From CAXTEJ01 sp964243295 (GTDB lineage Bacteria; Actinomycetota; Actinomycetes; Actinomycetales; Angustibacteraceae), in NCBI GenBank assembly GCA_964243295.1, contig CAXTEJ010000002.1, forward strand, positions 1 to 64,000: a stretch of DNA of 64,000 nucleotides. Direction: 5' to 3'. The notes under the pieces were generated by a model. It saw only the letters and a list, made by a program, of their open reading frames with translations, had not been told where the DNA came from and searched no databases. A program made the position numbers and the translations under genes. Of the stretch, positions 31,308-39,861 are shown piece after piece; within the stretch, counting starts at the first letter, position 1, and each line of letters begins with the position of its first letter.

Positions 31308-32964
31308 ATGCGAACCACTCGAGAGATCCGCGCACCGCGGTCGACAGCCTGGGCCGCGACCGGCGTGATCGCCTGCGTCGCCTTCGGCGGCCTCAGCGCT
31401 CTTCAGGCAGCGCCCGTGTCTGCGGCCCCGAGCTCGGTGAACGTTTTCGGCACTCGCACCCCGTCGCGTCTGGAGAACGTCGACAGCGCGTCCGTCGAGC
31501 TGGGCATGCGTTTTCGCGCGAGCCAGGACGGGCTCCTGACGGGCGTGCGCTTCTACAAGAGCTCGCTGAACACCGGCGTGCACACCGGCACGATCTGGAC
31601 CGGCGCCGGGGCCAAGCTCGGCACCGTCACCTTCACCGGCGAGTCCGGCTCCGGGTGGCAGTCGGCCGTGCTGGCCAAGCCGGTCGCCGCGAAGGCGGGC
31701 ACCACCTACGTCGTCTCGTACCACACGAACACCGGCCACTACGCCGCGGACGCGTACTTCTTCCGGAAGTCGACGACGTCCGGGCCGCTCACCGCGCTCG
31801 CCGACGGCGCGGCCGGGCCGAACTCGGTGTACAGCTACGGCGCGAGCTCGTTCCCCGTGAAGAGCTGGCGCAGCGCCAACTACTGGGTGGACGTGACGTT
31901 CGCCCCGCAGTCCGTGACGACTCCGGCGCCCGCGCCGCCGCCGGCCCCCTCGACCACGACGCCGCCGCCGGCGCCTTCGACCACGACGCCGCCGCNNNNN
32001 NNNNNNNNNNNNNNNNNNNNNNNNNNNNNNNNNNNNNNNNNNNNNNNNNNNNNNNNNNNNNNNNNNNNNNNNNNNNNNNNNNNNNNNNNNNNNNNCGTCG
32101 CCTTCGACCACGACGCCGCCGCCGGCGCCTTCGACCACGACGCCGCCGCCGTCGCCTTCGACCACGACGCCGCCGCCGGCGCCTTCGACCACGACGCCGC
32201 CGCCCTTCGTGCCGGTGCCGGTGCCGGTGCCGGTCACCAGCATGCCGAACGCCTCGAACACCGGGGTCCCGGCCGGCGTGAGCCTGCAGAGCTCGGGTGG
32301 CATGACCATCACGACCGCGGGTGCCGTCGTCGACGCCAAGAACATCCGCGGCTCCATCACCGTCTCGGCTCCGGGCGTCGTCATCAAGCGCAGCCGCTTC
32401 ACCGGTAATGGTGAGTCCTTCGCCATCAAGACGACCGGTTCGGGCAGCGTCCGGGTCGAGGACTGCGAGTTCACCGGCGACTATCGGGCCGCGGTCATCG
32501 CCTACGACAACTGGACGATGGTCCGCAGCGACCTCTACGGGCTCCCGGCCGACGGCGTGAAGCTCGGCAGCAACGTCCTGTTCCAGGACAACTACGTCCA
32601 CGACTTCTCCACCGCGTCGGGCAACCACGCCGACGGCGGCCAGGTGCAGAACGGCGTCGTCAACACCGTCGTCCGTCACAACACCATCACGCTGAGCGCA
32701 ACCCAGAACGCTGCGCTCTTCCTGGCGCCGGACCTCGGCCCGTCCACGCCCGGCCCGCTCACCATCGAGAACAACCTGCTCGGTGGTGGCAACTACACGT
32801 TGTACGTGGTCGACGGCAACAATGGCCAGTACTTCATCAACAACATCTCGGTGCGCGACAACCGGTTCACGCGCACCTTCAAGTACGGGTCCGTCAACAC
32901 CAACGTGCCGGTGGCCTCCTCCGGAAACGTCTACGACGACAGCAGCAGCCCCGTCAGGATGTAG
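31308..32964 (+). CDS. secreted DUF4082 / beta-helix protein, interrupted by assembly gap
   Basis: ATG 31308 follows AGGAG. Signal peptide about residues 1-40, then one DUF4082 module (VELGMRFRASQDGLLTGVRF, SGWQS) without the CPC motif. Next comes a Pro/Ser/Thr linker of 9-residue units (PAPSTTTPP). A 100-N gap falls in it. After the gap the linker resumes, followed by NASNTGVPAGVSL and a parallel beta-helix (TVSAPGVVIKRSRF, NVLFQDNYVHDF) ending in SSPVRM. With exactly 100 N the frames do not match; removing the N run joins them perfectly. I treat it as one intact gene with an unresolved repeat. It is related to the beta-helix proteins at 1-3190. Confidence 0.75.
31950..32205 (+). repeat. 27-bp tandem repeat coding for PSTTTPPPA units
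   Basis: The unit CCTTCGACCACGACGCCGCC plus 7 bases repeats on both sides of the N run, with two partial copies before it and four after it. Each codes for nine residues of linker. The sixth position alternates between Ala and Ser units. Near-identity of the units explains why the assembly stopped here. Confidence 0.85.
31996..32095. other. assembly gap (100 N)
   Basis: Exactly 100 N, a placeholder length. The flanking sequence joined directly gives an in-frame, in-register repeat, so the true missing length is most likely a multiple of 27 bp (possibly zero). Confidence 0.95.
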
Positions 32965-32983
32965 GCCCACGCGAGCACCGCGA

Positions 32984-33020
32984 AGCGCCTGGTCCGCTGC
33001 TCCTCAGCGGGCCGGGCGCT
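32984..33020 (+). terminator. strong intrinsic-type terminator hairpin
   Basis: A 16-bp stem (32984-32999 with 33005-33020) closes a CTCCT loop 20 nt after the beta-helix stop. The two non-Watson-Crick positions are U opposite G only when read on the plus strand, so the structure is for plus-strand RNA. The outer bases CGCGA/TCGCG extend it with a one-base bulge. Confidence 0.7.
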
Positions 33021-33115
33021 CTCGCGTCCCCCGCTAGGTCAGCCGGTTCGGCCAATCACGTGCCCGGCGGCACGCGTAGCGCCTACGCTGCCTGCGGCCG
33101 TAGAGAAAGAACACC

Positions 33116-34006
33116 GTGGGGGACGTCGTGAGCAGCAACGGCGACAGGGCGCGGGTCATGGGAAGCATCGTGATACCCGCTCACGACGAGGAGAGCAGCA
33201 TCGGCGCGACGCTGCGCCGGCTCGCGCCGCTGGTCGGGCAGCACGAGATCGTCGTGGTGTGCAACGGCTGCACCGACCGCACGGCAGAGGTCGTGCGCTC
33301 GACCGCACCCTGGGCGGCGCTGGTCGAGCTGCCCGAGCCAGGCAAGTCGGCGGCGCTCGACGCCGGTGACGCAGCGGTCTCCGGCTTCCCGCGCGTCTAC
33401 CTCGATGCCGACGTCCACGTCGACGCGACCTCGGTGCAGCACCTCATCGACACCGTCGCTTCGGGGAAGGTCGTCGCCGCCGCCGCGACGCCGGTGTCGG
33501 ACTGCTCGCGCAGCAGCCTGCTCGTGCGCTCGCACTACGCCCTGCGGACGCAGCTGCTCACCAACCAGGTGGGCCTGGCCGGCACGGGGGCGATGGCGGT
33601 GACCGCCGCGGGGCGCGCGCGCTTCACCCGCTGGCCGGCGATGATCGCCGACGACTACTTCCTCGACGGCCAGTTCGACGACGTCGAGAAGACGAGGGTG
33701 GCCTCGGCGCCCGTGGTGGTCGTGGCACCGCGCACCCTGCGCGAGTGCGTCAGCCGTCGTGCGCGCGTGACCGAGGGCAACGCGCGCATCCTGGGCGCCG
33801 GGCTGCGGGGGCCGCACCGGCAGGCCGGCCTCGGCTCGATGGCGGCCGCCGTGCGAGCCCGGCCGGTGCTGGCCGTGCACGTGCCGGCGCACCTCGGCAT
33901 CACGCTGGCCGCGCGCGGGCTGGTGCGATGGCGCCGGTGGCGCGGCACCGCCGCGGTCTGGTACCGCGACGACAGCCGCTCACCGGTGCCGGACGTCGCG
34001 CCGTGA
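33116..34006 (+). CDS. GT2 family glycosyltransferase
   Basis: A 296-residue protein with a GT-A fold: IVIPAHDEESSIGATLRRL at the N-terminus, VVCNGCTDRT, and the metal-binding motif YLDADVHVD. GTG 33116 is used; GTG 33128, preceded by GGGGGA, is an equally good start. No transmembrane helices are obvious. The stop overlaps the next GTG start. It begins a run of four glycosyltransferase genes after the terminator at 32984. Confidence 0.85.
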   Translation: MGDVVSSNGDRARVMGSIVIPAHDEESSIGATLRRLAPLVGQHEIVVVCNGCTDRTAEVVRSTAPWAALVELPEPGKSAALDAGDAAVSGFPRVYLDADVHVDATSVQHLIDTVASGKVVAAAATPVSDCSRSSLLVRSHYALRTQLLTNQVGLAGTGAMAVTAAGRARFTRWPAMIADDYFLDGQFDDVEKTRVASAPVVVVAPRTLRECVSRRARVTEGNARILGAGLRGPHRQAGLGSMAAAVRARPVLAVHVPAHLGITLAARGLVRWRRWRGTAAVWYRDDSRSPVPDVAP

Positions 34007-34941
34007 CCGCGCCCGACGTCTGCGTCGTCGTCGTCAGCTACAACGCGCTGGACTGGCTGCGCCGGTGCCTTGCCAGCATCCCGGCGCGGACGCCGTCCGG
34101 CCGAACCGTCGAGACGGTCGTCGTCGACAACGCGTCGGGCAGCACGACGCAGGAGTACCTCGCCACGAGGCCCCACGGGGTGCACGTGCTGCAGCAGCGG
34201 ACGAACCTCGGTTTCGGCGCCGCCTGCAACCTGGGCGCCGCGGCCACCACGGCACCGCTGATCCTGCTGCTGAACCCCGATGCCGCCCTGAGCACCGACA
34301 CCGTCGACGAGCTGGCGGACTTCCTCGAGCACGAGCCGCAGCGCGGCATCGTCGGTGGCCGGACGGTCCGCGAGGACGGCGCCCTCGACCCCCGTTCGTG
34401 CTGGGCGCAGCCGACGGTGTGGTCGACGTTCGCCTGGGCGACGGGCCTGACGTCGGCGTTTCGGCGCTCGCCCGTGTTCGACCCCGAGTCGATGGGCGGC
34501 TGGGCGCGCGACACGGTCCGCGAGGTCGACATCGTCACCGGCTGCCTGCTGATGGCCACGCGCCCGGCCTGGGAGGCGCTCGGCGGCTTCGACGAGGACT
34601 TCTTCATGTACGGCGAGGACGCCGACCTCAGCCTGCGGGCCCGTCGCGCCGGGTTCGGGCCCAGCATCACGCCGCGGGCGGTCGCGATGCACGCGGTGGG
34701 GGCGTCGTCCGCCAACCGGCTGGGCAAGCAGCGGCTGCTGCTGCGGGGCAAGGCCACGCTCATGCACAAGCACTGGGGCGCAGCGCGTCGGGCGGCGGGC
34801 GTCCGGCTGCTGGTGGCGGGAGTGGGGCTGCGCGCGCTGGCCGAGGCGGCGACCGGCCGCGAGCCGGTGATGCGGCCGCTGTGGCGCGAGCGGGAGACCT
34901 GGTCGGCCGGCTGGCCGAGGGCACCGAGGCAACCGACGTGA
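34003..34941 (+). CDS. GT2 glycosyltransferase, rhamnosyltransferase-like
   Basis: A 312-residue GT-A enzyme. VVVVSYNALDWLRRCLASI and VVVDNASGS open the nucleotide site, LLLNPDAAL is the metal-binding DxD equivalent, and GGFDEDFFMYGEDADLSLR is the acceptor-side block typical of rhamnosyltransferase-like GT2 proteins. GTG start in a 4-bp overlap with the upstream gene; its stop overlaps the next start. Confidence 0.88.
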   Translation: MTAPDVCVVVVSYNALDWLRRCLASIPARTPSGRTVETVVVDNASGSTTQEYLATRPHGVHVLQQRTNLGFGAACNLGAAATTAPLILLLNPDAALSTDTVDELADFLEHEPQRGIVGGRTVREDGALDPRSCWAQPTVWSTFAWATGLTSAFRRSPVFDPESMGGWARDTVREVDIVTGCLLMATRPAWEALGGFDEDFFMYGEDADLSLRARRAGFGPSITPRAVAMHAVGASSANRLGKQRLLLRGKATLMHKHWGAARRAAGVRLLVAGVGLRALAEAATGREPVMRPLWRERETWSAGWPRAPRQPT

Positions 34942-36098
34942 CCTCCGACGAGGCCGGGGTCGATGCGGCGCCGGGGCCTCGCATCGGCTTCGCCTGCCAC
35001 TGGCAGGCCGACCCCCGCACCACCTGGTCGGGCAGCCCGTGGCGGCTGCGCGAGGCGATGACCGCCGTGAGCGACGTGGTGGACGTCGGCACGACCGTGG
35101 CCACGCCGGTGCGGCTGGCCCTCAAGGCTGCGGGCGCACGGCGCCACGACGGCCGGTGGTCCTCGCAGTGGCGGATGAACCGGACGACCCAGGCGCTGGT
35201 GCAGCGCCAGGTGCGGTCAGGCGTGCGGCGCACGCGGCCCGACGTGGTGCTGCAGGTGCAGGACCTCGCCGTCCTCGACGTCCCGACGATGCTGCTGCAG
35301 GACCTCAGCTACGGCATCCTGCTCGACCAGCTCGGCCCCGACGGCGTGCCGCACTTTCGCACCCTCGGGCGCCGGAGGCTGATGCAGCTGCACGCGCGGC
35401 AGGACGCCGTCTACCGGTCCGCCGCGGCGCTGCTGCCCATGAGCGCCTGGATGGCGCGCCACCTCGTGCGCAGCGGCATCGACGCCTCGCGCGTCACGGT
35501 CGTGAACCCTGGCGTCAACGTGCCGCTCGCCAGCTCGCCGCCTCCCGTTCGCCGTCAGGGGGCTTCGCGCCGGCTGCTGTTCGTGGGGAGGGACTTCGAC
35601 ACCAAGGCCGGCGACCAGGTGGTCGCCGCTTTCGACCTGGTCCGGCGCGAGCTCGGACCGCACGTGACGCTGACGGTCGCCGGTCCGCCGCGCTGGCCGC
35701 TGCGCCGCCCACCGGCGGACGGCGTGACCTTTCTCGGACATGTTGCCGCGCAACGCGTTCGAGAGCTGTACGACGAGCACGACCTGTTCGTCATGCCGTC
35801 ACGCTTCGAGGGCTTCGGCATCGTGTTCGTCGAGGCGCTCTCGCGCGGCCTGCCCTGCATCGGCCGCGACGCCTGCGCCATGCCCGAGATCATCCGTCCG
35901 GGCGTGGGTGGCCGGCTGGTGACGGGCGACGCCCCGAGTGCTCTGGCCGGCACGATCGTCGAGGCGCTGGCCGACGACGGCCTCTACCAGGCCTGCTGCG
36001 AAGCCGCAGTTTCGGTCCGTGAACATTACTCTTGGTCACGGGCCGCTCACCAGATCGATACTGTCGCAAGGGGTTTAACGGACGAAAGCCCCACGTGA
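34938..36098 (+). CDS. GT4 family glycosyltransferase
   Basis: A 386-residue GT-B enzyme. The C-terminal donor domain shows RLLFVGRDFDTKAGDQVV, VTFLGHVAAQRVRELY and the E-x7-E block FEGFGIVFVEALSRG. The N-terminal acceptor domain is less conserved. GTG 34938 overlaps the previous stop. Cytoplasmic, transferring a sugar to the growing repeat unit; donor unknown. Confidence 0.88.
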   Translation: MTSDEAGVDAAPGPRIGFACHWQADPRTTWSGSPWRLREAMTAVSDVVDVGTTVATPVRLALKAAGARRHDGRWSSQWRMNRTTQALVQRQVRSGVRRTRPDVVLQVQDLAVLDVPTMLLQDLSYGILLDQLGPDGVPHFRTLGRRRLMQLHARQDAVYRSAAALLPMSAWMARHLVRSGIDASRVTVVNPGVNVPLASSPPPVRRQGASRRLLFVGRDFDTKAGDQVVAAFDLVRRELGPHVTLTVAGPPRWPLRRPPADGVTFLGHVAAQRVRELYDEHDLFVMPSRFEGFGIVFVEALSRGLPCIGRDACAMPEIIRPGVGGRLVTGDAPSALAGTIVEALADDGLYQACCEAAVSVREHYSWSRAAHQIDTVARGLTDESPT

Positions 36099-36187
36099 CG
36101 AGATGGAAGCCCGAAGACGCTGACAGGACGTCATAGCGGCTGCCATGCTTCCAGCGCTGGTCCGGCGGGGTCGACGAAGGGGTACTG

Positions 36188-37750
36188 GTGAGTCGTTCCA
36201 AGCGAGTTCTCATCATCGTCCAGAACCTCCCTGTGCCCTTCGACCGCCGGGTCTGGATGGAGTGCCGTGCCCTCGTCGCGGCGGGTTTCGGAGTTTCTGT
36301 CATCTGCCCCAAGGGGCCGGGTGACCCGTGGCACCACGTCGTCGAGGGCGTGCGCATCTACAAGTACCCCGGACCGCCTCGCGCCCGGGGTGCTGTGGGT
36401 TTCGCCTTCGAGTTCGTCTACTGCTGGCTGTGGACCGCCCTGCTGTCGGTCGTCGTGGCGGTGCGCGACGGGTTCGGCGCCATGCAGGCGTGCAATCCGC
36501 CCGACACCTACTTCCTGCTGGCCCGCTGCTGGGCGCTGCTGGGCAAGAAGTTCGTGTTCGACCAGCACGACCTCAACCCCGAGCTCTATCTCAGCCGCTT
36601 CGGCGAGCCCCGCGGACGCGTCGGCCGGTTGCAGCTGAAGTTCCTGTACGCCATCGAGGCGGGCACCTACCGCACCGCCGACCACGTCATCTCGACGAAC
36701 GAGTCCTACCGCTCGGTCGCGCTGCGGCGCGGCGGCGTCGACCCGGCGTCCGCCACCGTGGTGCGCAGCGGCCCCGACACCTCGGTCATGCGCCCGATCG
36801 TGCTGCCCGAGCCGGCCATCGCCCACGGGCGCCGCCACCTGGCCGTCTACCTCGGCATCATGGGCCCGCAGGACGGCGTCGACGTCACGATCCGCGCCCT
36901 GGACGTGATCGTGAACCAGCACGGCCGCAACGACTGCCACCTCGCGCTGCTGGGCTTCGGCGACTGCCTCGACGAGCTGAAGCGGCTGGCCGCCGACCTC
37001 CACCTGCTCGACCACGTCACCTTCACCGGGCGCGTGGGCCGCGATGACATCGCCGCCTACCTCTCGTCGGCCGACCTGGGTCTTGGGCCCGACCGCCGCA
37101 ACGTCCTGAACGACGTCTCGACCATGAACAAGACCATGGAGTACATGGCCTACGGCCTTCCCGTCCTCACGTTCGACCTGACCGAGACCCGCGTCTCGGC
37201 GGGTGAGGCCGGCGTCTACGTCGAGCCGGGCGACATCGACGCGTTCGCGGTGGCGTGGATGGCGCTGCTCGACGACGCCGACCGCCGACGCGAGCTGTCA
37301 CAGCTGGCCCGCCGGCGGGTCACCACCGAGCTCGACTGGGCTCCGCAGGCGGCGACGTACGTCGGGGTGTGGGAGCAGGTGCTGGGCGCCACGCGTCCGG
37401 TGCCCGCCGACACGGAGCGGCCGTGGCCGGCTCGCGAGCGCCGTCACGTGACCGTCACCGCCACAGACCACCTCGGTCGCCCCTACGTCGACCTGCGCGA
37501 CCCCACACCGCCGACGGCCTCGCAGCGCGACACCCGTCTCGCCGAGGTCGGCGGCCCAGCGGGCGGCGTCGGCGACGGGGAGGCGCTGGTGATCGACCTG
37601 GTCGCGCTCGAGCGGTCGCGGGCTGCCCGCGGCGACGGCGCCACTGTCGGCGTGGCCGACGAGCTCGTGGCGACGACCCCGCTGCCGGTGCAGCGCAACG
37701 TCTCCGGGGTGGGCGACGTCGGCACCTCGCAGGCTGCGACGCCGTCCTGA
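36188..37750 (+). CDS. GT4-like glycosyltransferase with long C-terminal extension
   Basis: A 520-residue GT-B enzyme. The N-terminus VLIIVQNLPVPFDRRVWMEC and FDQHDLNPEL are typical of a GT4 subgroup common in capsule and EPS loci. The donor domain holds YLGIMGPQDGVD and DVSTMNKTMEYMAYGLPVL. The last 110 residues are an unstructured, Asp/Arg-rich tail with no known domain. GTG 36188 follows GAAGGGG. It is the last glycosyltransferase of the locus and is 89 bp from the previous one. Confidence 0.85.
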   Translation: MSRSKRVLIIVQNLPVPFDRRVWMECRALVAAGFGVSVICPKGPGDPWHHVVEGVRIYKYPGPPRARGAVGFAFEFVYCWLWTALLSVVVAVRDGFGAMQACNPPDTYFLLARCWALLGKKFVFDQHDLNPELYLSRFGEPRGRVGRLQLKFLYAIEAGTYRTADHVISTNESYRSVALRRGGVDPASATVVRSGPDTSVMRPIVLPEPAIAHGRRHLAVYLGIMGPQDGVDVTIRALDVIVNQHGRNDCHLALLGFGDCLDELKRLAADLHLLDHVTFTGRVGRDDIAAYLSSADLGLGPDRRNVLNDVSTMNKTMEYMAYGLPVLTFDLTETRVSAGEAGVYVEPGDIDAFAVAWMALLDDADRRRELSQLARRRVTTELDWAPQAATYVGVWEQVLGATRPVPADTERPWPARERRHVTVTATDHLGRPYVDLRDPTPPTASQRDTRLAEVGGPAGGVGDGEALVIDLVALERSRAARGDGATVGVADELVATTPLPVQRNVSGVGDVGTSQAATPS

Positions 37751-38820
37751 CCACGACGACGCAGGCGGCGGCGCAGCTGCGAGAGCGAGAGGACGGGCGG
37801 TCGGCGGCCAGGGCGCTGCTGCCATCGCAGGTCTTCGACTACCTCGATGCGGGCGCCGGCGAGGGGGTGGCGCGGGGCGAGGCGCGCGAGGCCTGGCGCG
37901 GCTACCGGCTGAGGCCGCGGGTGCTGACCGACGTCACGCACGTCGACACGTCGGTCGAGCTGTTCGGCAGGCGCGTCGCCACGCCGGTGCTGGTGGCGCC
38001 CATGGCTTTTCAGGCCCTGGCGCACCCGGACGCCGAGCGGGCGACCGCGCACGGCGCCGGCGCCGCAGGGTCGCTGCTCACGGTGTCGACACGGTCCAGC
38101 ACCGAGCTCGAGCGGGTGCACGACGCCGGCGCCCCGTGGTGGTTCCAGGTCTACGTGACCCGCGAGCCCGCCGCCTACCGCGGCGTGGCGCAACGGGCCG
38201 CGGCGGCCGGGGCCACCGCCCTGGTGCTCACCGGTGACACCCCGGTGCTGGGAAGCAAGCCCCAGCTCGAGCACGTGCGCGTCGCCGGCACCGAGGAGTG
38301 GATGACGGTCAACCTCGGCCGCCACCTGCCCGCCGGCGTCGACGCGCGGTGGGCGCTCGAGCAGTCGCCGGGCGTCACCGTCGATGCCGTCGCCGAGCTC
38401 CAGGCGCTCACCGGGCTGCCGGTGCTGGTCAAGGGGGTGCTGCGCGGTGACGAGGCGCGCCGGTGCGTCGACGCCGGCGCGGACGGGATCATCGTGTCGA
38501 ACCACGGCGGGCGCCAGCTCGACCGCGCCGTGCCCAGCGCGCGCGCCCTGCCAGAGGTGGTGGCTGCCGTCGGCGCCGACGTCCCGGTGCTCGTCGACGG
38601 TGGCATCACCTCGGGCCTGGACGTCGCGACCGCCCTCGCCCTCGGCGCGAGCGCCGTGATGGTCGGCCGGCCGGTGCTGTGGGCGCTCGCGACCGGGGGG
38701 GCGACCGGCGTGGGAACCCTGCTCCGGGCGATGCGCGCCGAGCTCGTCGAGGCCATGCAGCTGCTGGGCGCCTGCGCGCTGGCCGAGCTCACGCCGGACC
38801 TCGTCGTGCGCTACCCCTGA
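37747..38820 (+). CDS. FMN-dependent alpha-hydroxy-acid oxidase/dehydrogenase
   Basis: A TIM-barrel FMN enzyme of the lactate/glycolate oxidase family. VLVAPMAFQALAHPDAE, FQVYVTREP, LTGDTPVLGSK, VLVKGVLRGDEA, the catalytic block VSNHGGRQLD and the FMN-phosphate block GGITSGLDVATALALGASAVMVGRP are all present. The start is uncertain. There is no ATG, GTG or TTG between the end of the upstream gene and the family N-terminus, so CTG 37747, overlapping the upstream stop as CTGA, is the best guess (357 residues). It converges with the minus-strand gene at 38839. Confidence 0.82.
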   Translation: MTTTTQAAAQLREREDGRSAARALLPSQVFDYLDAGAGEGVARGEAREAWRGYRLRPRVLTDVTHVDTSVELFGRRVATPVLVAPMAFQALAHPDAERATAHGAGAAGSLLTVSTRSSTELERVHDAGAPWWFQVYVTREPAAYRGVAQRAAAAGATALVLTGDTPVLGSKPQLEHVRVAGTEEWMTVNLGRHLPAGVDARWALEQSPGVTVDAVAELQALTGLPVLVKGVLRGDEARRCVDAGADGIIVSNHGGRQLDRAVPSARALPEVVAAVGADVPVLVDGGITSGLDVATALALGASAVMVGRPVLWALATGGATGVGTLLRAMRAELVEAMQLLGACALAELTPDLVVRYP

Positions 38821-38838
38821 CTGCGTCGCGCACACAGC

Positions 38839-39861
38839 TCATCGCACGACCGCCGGCGACCACGCGCCCTCGATGAGCAGCTGCGGGCTGCCCGAGCCGT
38901 CGGCCGCGGTGCTCCACACGTCCGAGGTCCCCGCCTGCGCGCCGGTGCGCGGCAGCCCGTAGATGACGGTGCGGTCGTCGAGCCACTCCACCTGGTCGTC
39001 GACGCTGCGGGTCTCGGCGAGCACCCGCTCGGTGCCCGCGGCGACGTCGAGCACCGCGACGCGCCAGTGACCGGCCGCCTGGCCGGCGCGCTTCTTGTAC
39101 GCCACGTGCGTGCCGTCGGGCGAGACCGAGGGGCACTCGGCGTCCTGGCGCAGGGTGGTGAGCGTGCGCCGGGCCATGCTGCCCCGGCTCAGCCAGGTGT
39201 GGCCGCCCCACGCGACGGTGGCGTAGAAGCTGTCGTCGTCCTCGCTCGCGAACGTGACGCCCCAGATGTTGCGGTCCTTGGGCGTGATGCGCCGGCCCTG
39301 GTGGAGCAGCGCGAAGTCCTCGAGGTTGGTCTGCCCGCGACCGGCGACCGGGGAGACCAGCGTCTGGGTCGAGAAGGACGCCGACGCGTAGGAGTGGCCC
39401 GACACGAACGTCGTGGTCGCCGCCAGCGTGCCGTCCGGCGACAGCCGCGCGCGGCTCGCGATGCCGGCCAGCTGCAAGGGGCGCACCTGGCGCAGCGCCG
39501 CGTCGAGCACCGTCGCGCTGTAGGTGACCGCGATACCGCGGTCGGCGGCCATGCACAGGATGCGCTGCCGGGTGGCGTAGACCCGCTCGCACTCGGCGCT
39601 GGTGACACCCCGCTCGCCGCCCGGGTCAGCGGTCGGCACCATCGCGACCCTGCCGTACGTCGGCCCCAGCGCGGTGCTGCGGAACACGATGTGCGGCCCG
39701 CGCTCGATCGCCGCCAGCGCGGTGGTCGCCACCGGCGCCGACGTGCGCAGCTCGCGATCGCGCTCGGCGCGCTGCGAGGTCAGGAAGAAGCCGGTGCTCA
39801 CGGCTGTCACGGCGACGACCGCCGTCAGCGCCGCCAGCCGCTCGCGCAGCCCGAACCTCAC
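38839..39861 (-). CDS. membrane-anchored TolB/WD-like beta-propeller protein
   Basis: A 340-residue protein with one N-terminal transmembrane segment (about 8-28) and an extracytoplasmic part. The latter has several blade-like repeats (SRARLSPDGTLAAT, PSVSPDGTHVAYKK, VEWLDDRTVIYG) typical of TolB-type propellers. GTG 39861 overlaps the stop of the MFS gene by 4 bp, so it is the second gene of a two-gene unit with the exporter. Role unknown; perhaps a sensor or scaffold. Confidence 0.75.
   Translation of the reverse strand: MRFGLRERLAALTAVVAVTAVSTGFFLTSQRAERDRELRTSAPVATTALAAIERGPHIVFRSTALGPTYGRVAMVPTADPGGERGVTSAECERVYATRQRILCMAADRGIAVTYSATVLDAALRQVRPLQLAGIASRARLSPDGTLAATTTFVSGHSYASASFSTQTLVSPVAGRGQTNLEDFALLHQGRRITPKDRNIWGVTFASEDDDSFYATVAWGGHTWLSRGSMARRTLTTLRQDAECPSVSPDGTHVAYKKRAGQAAGHWRVAVLDVAAGTERVLAETRSVDDQVEWLDDRTVIYGLPRTGAQAGTSDVWSTAADGSGSPQLLIEGAWSPAVVR

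Noticed and set aside
31996..32095. Apparent frameshift in the DUF4082/beta-helix gene
   Set aside because: The N run has a placeholder length, and the flanks join in frame and in repeat register.
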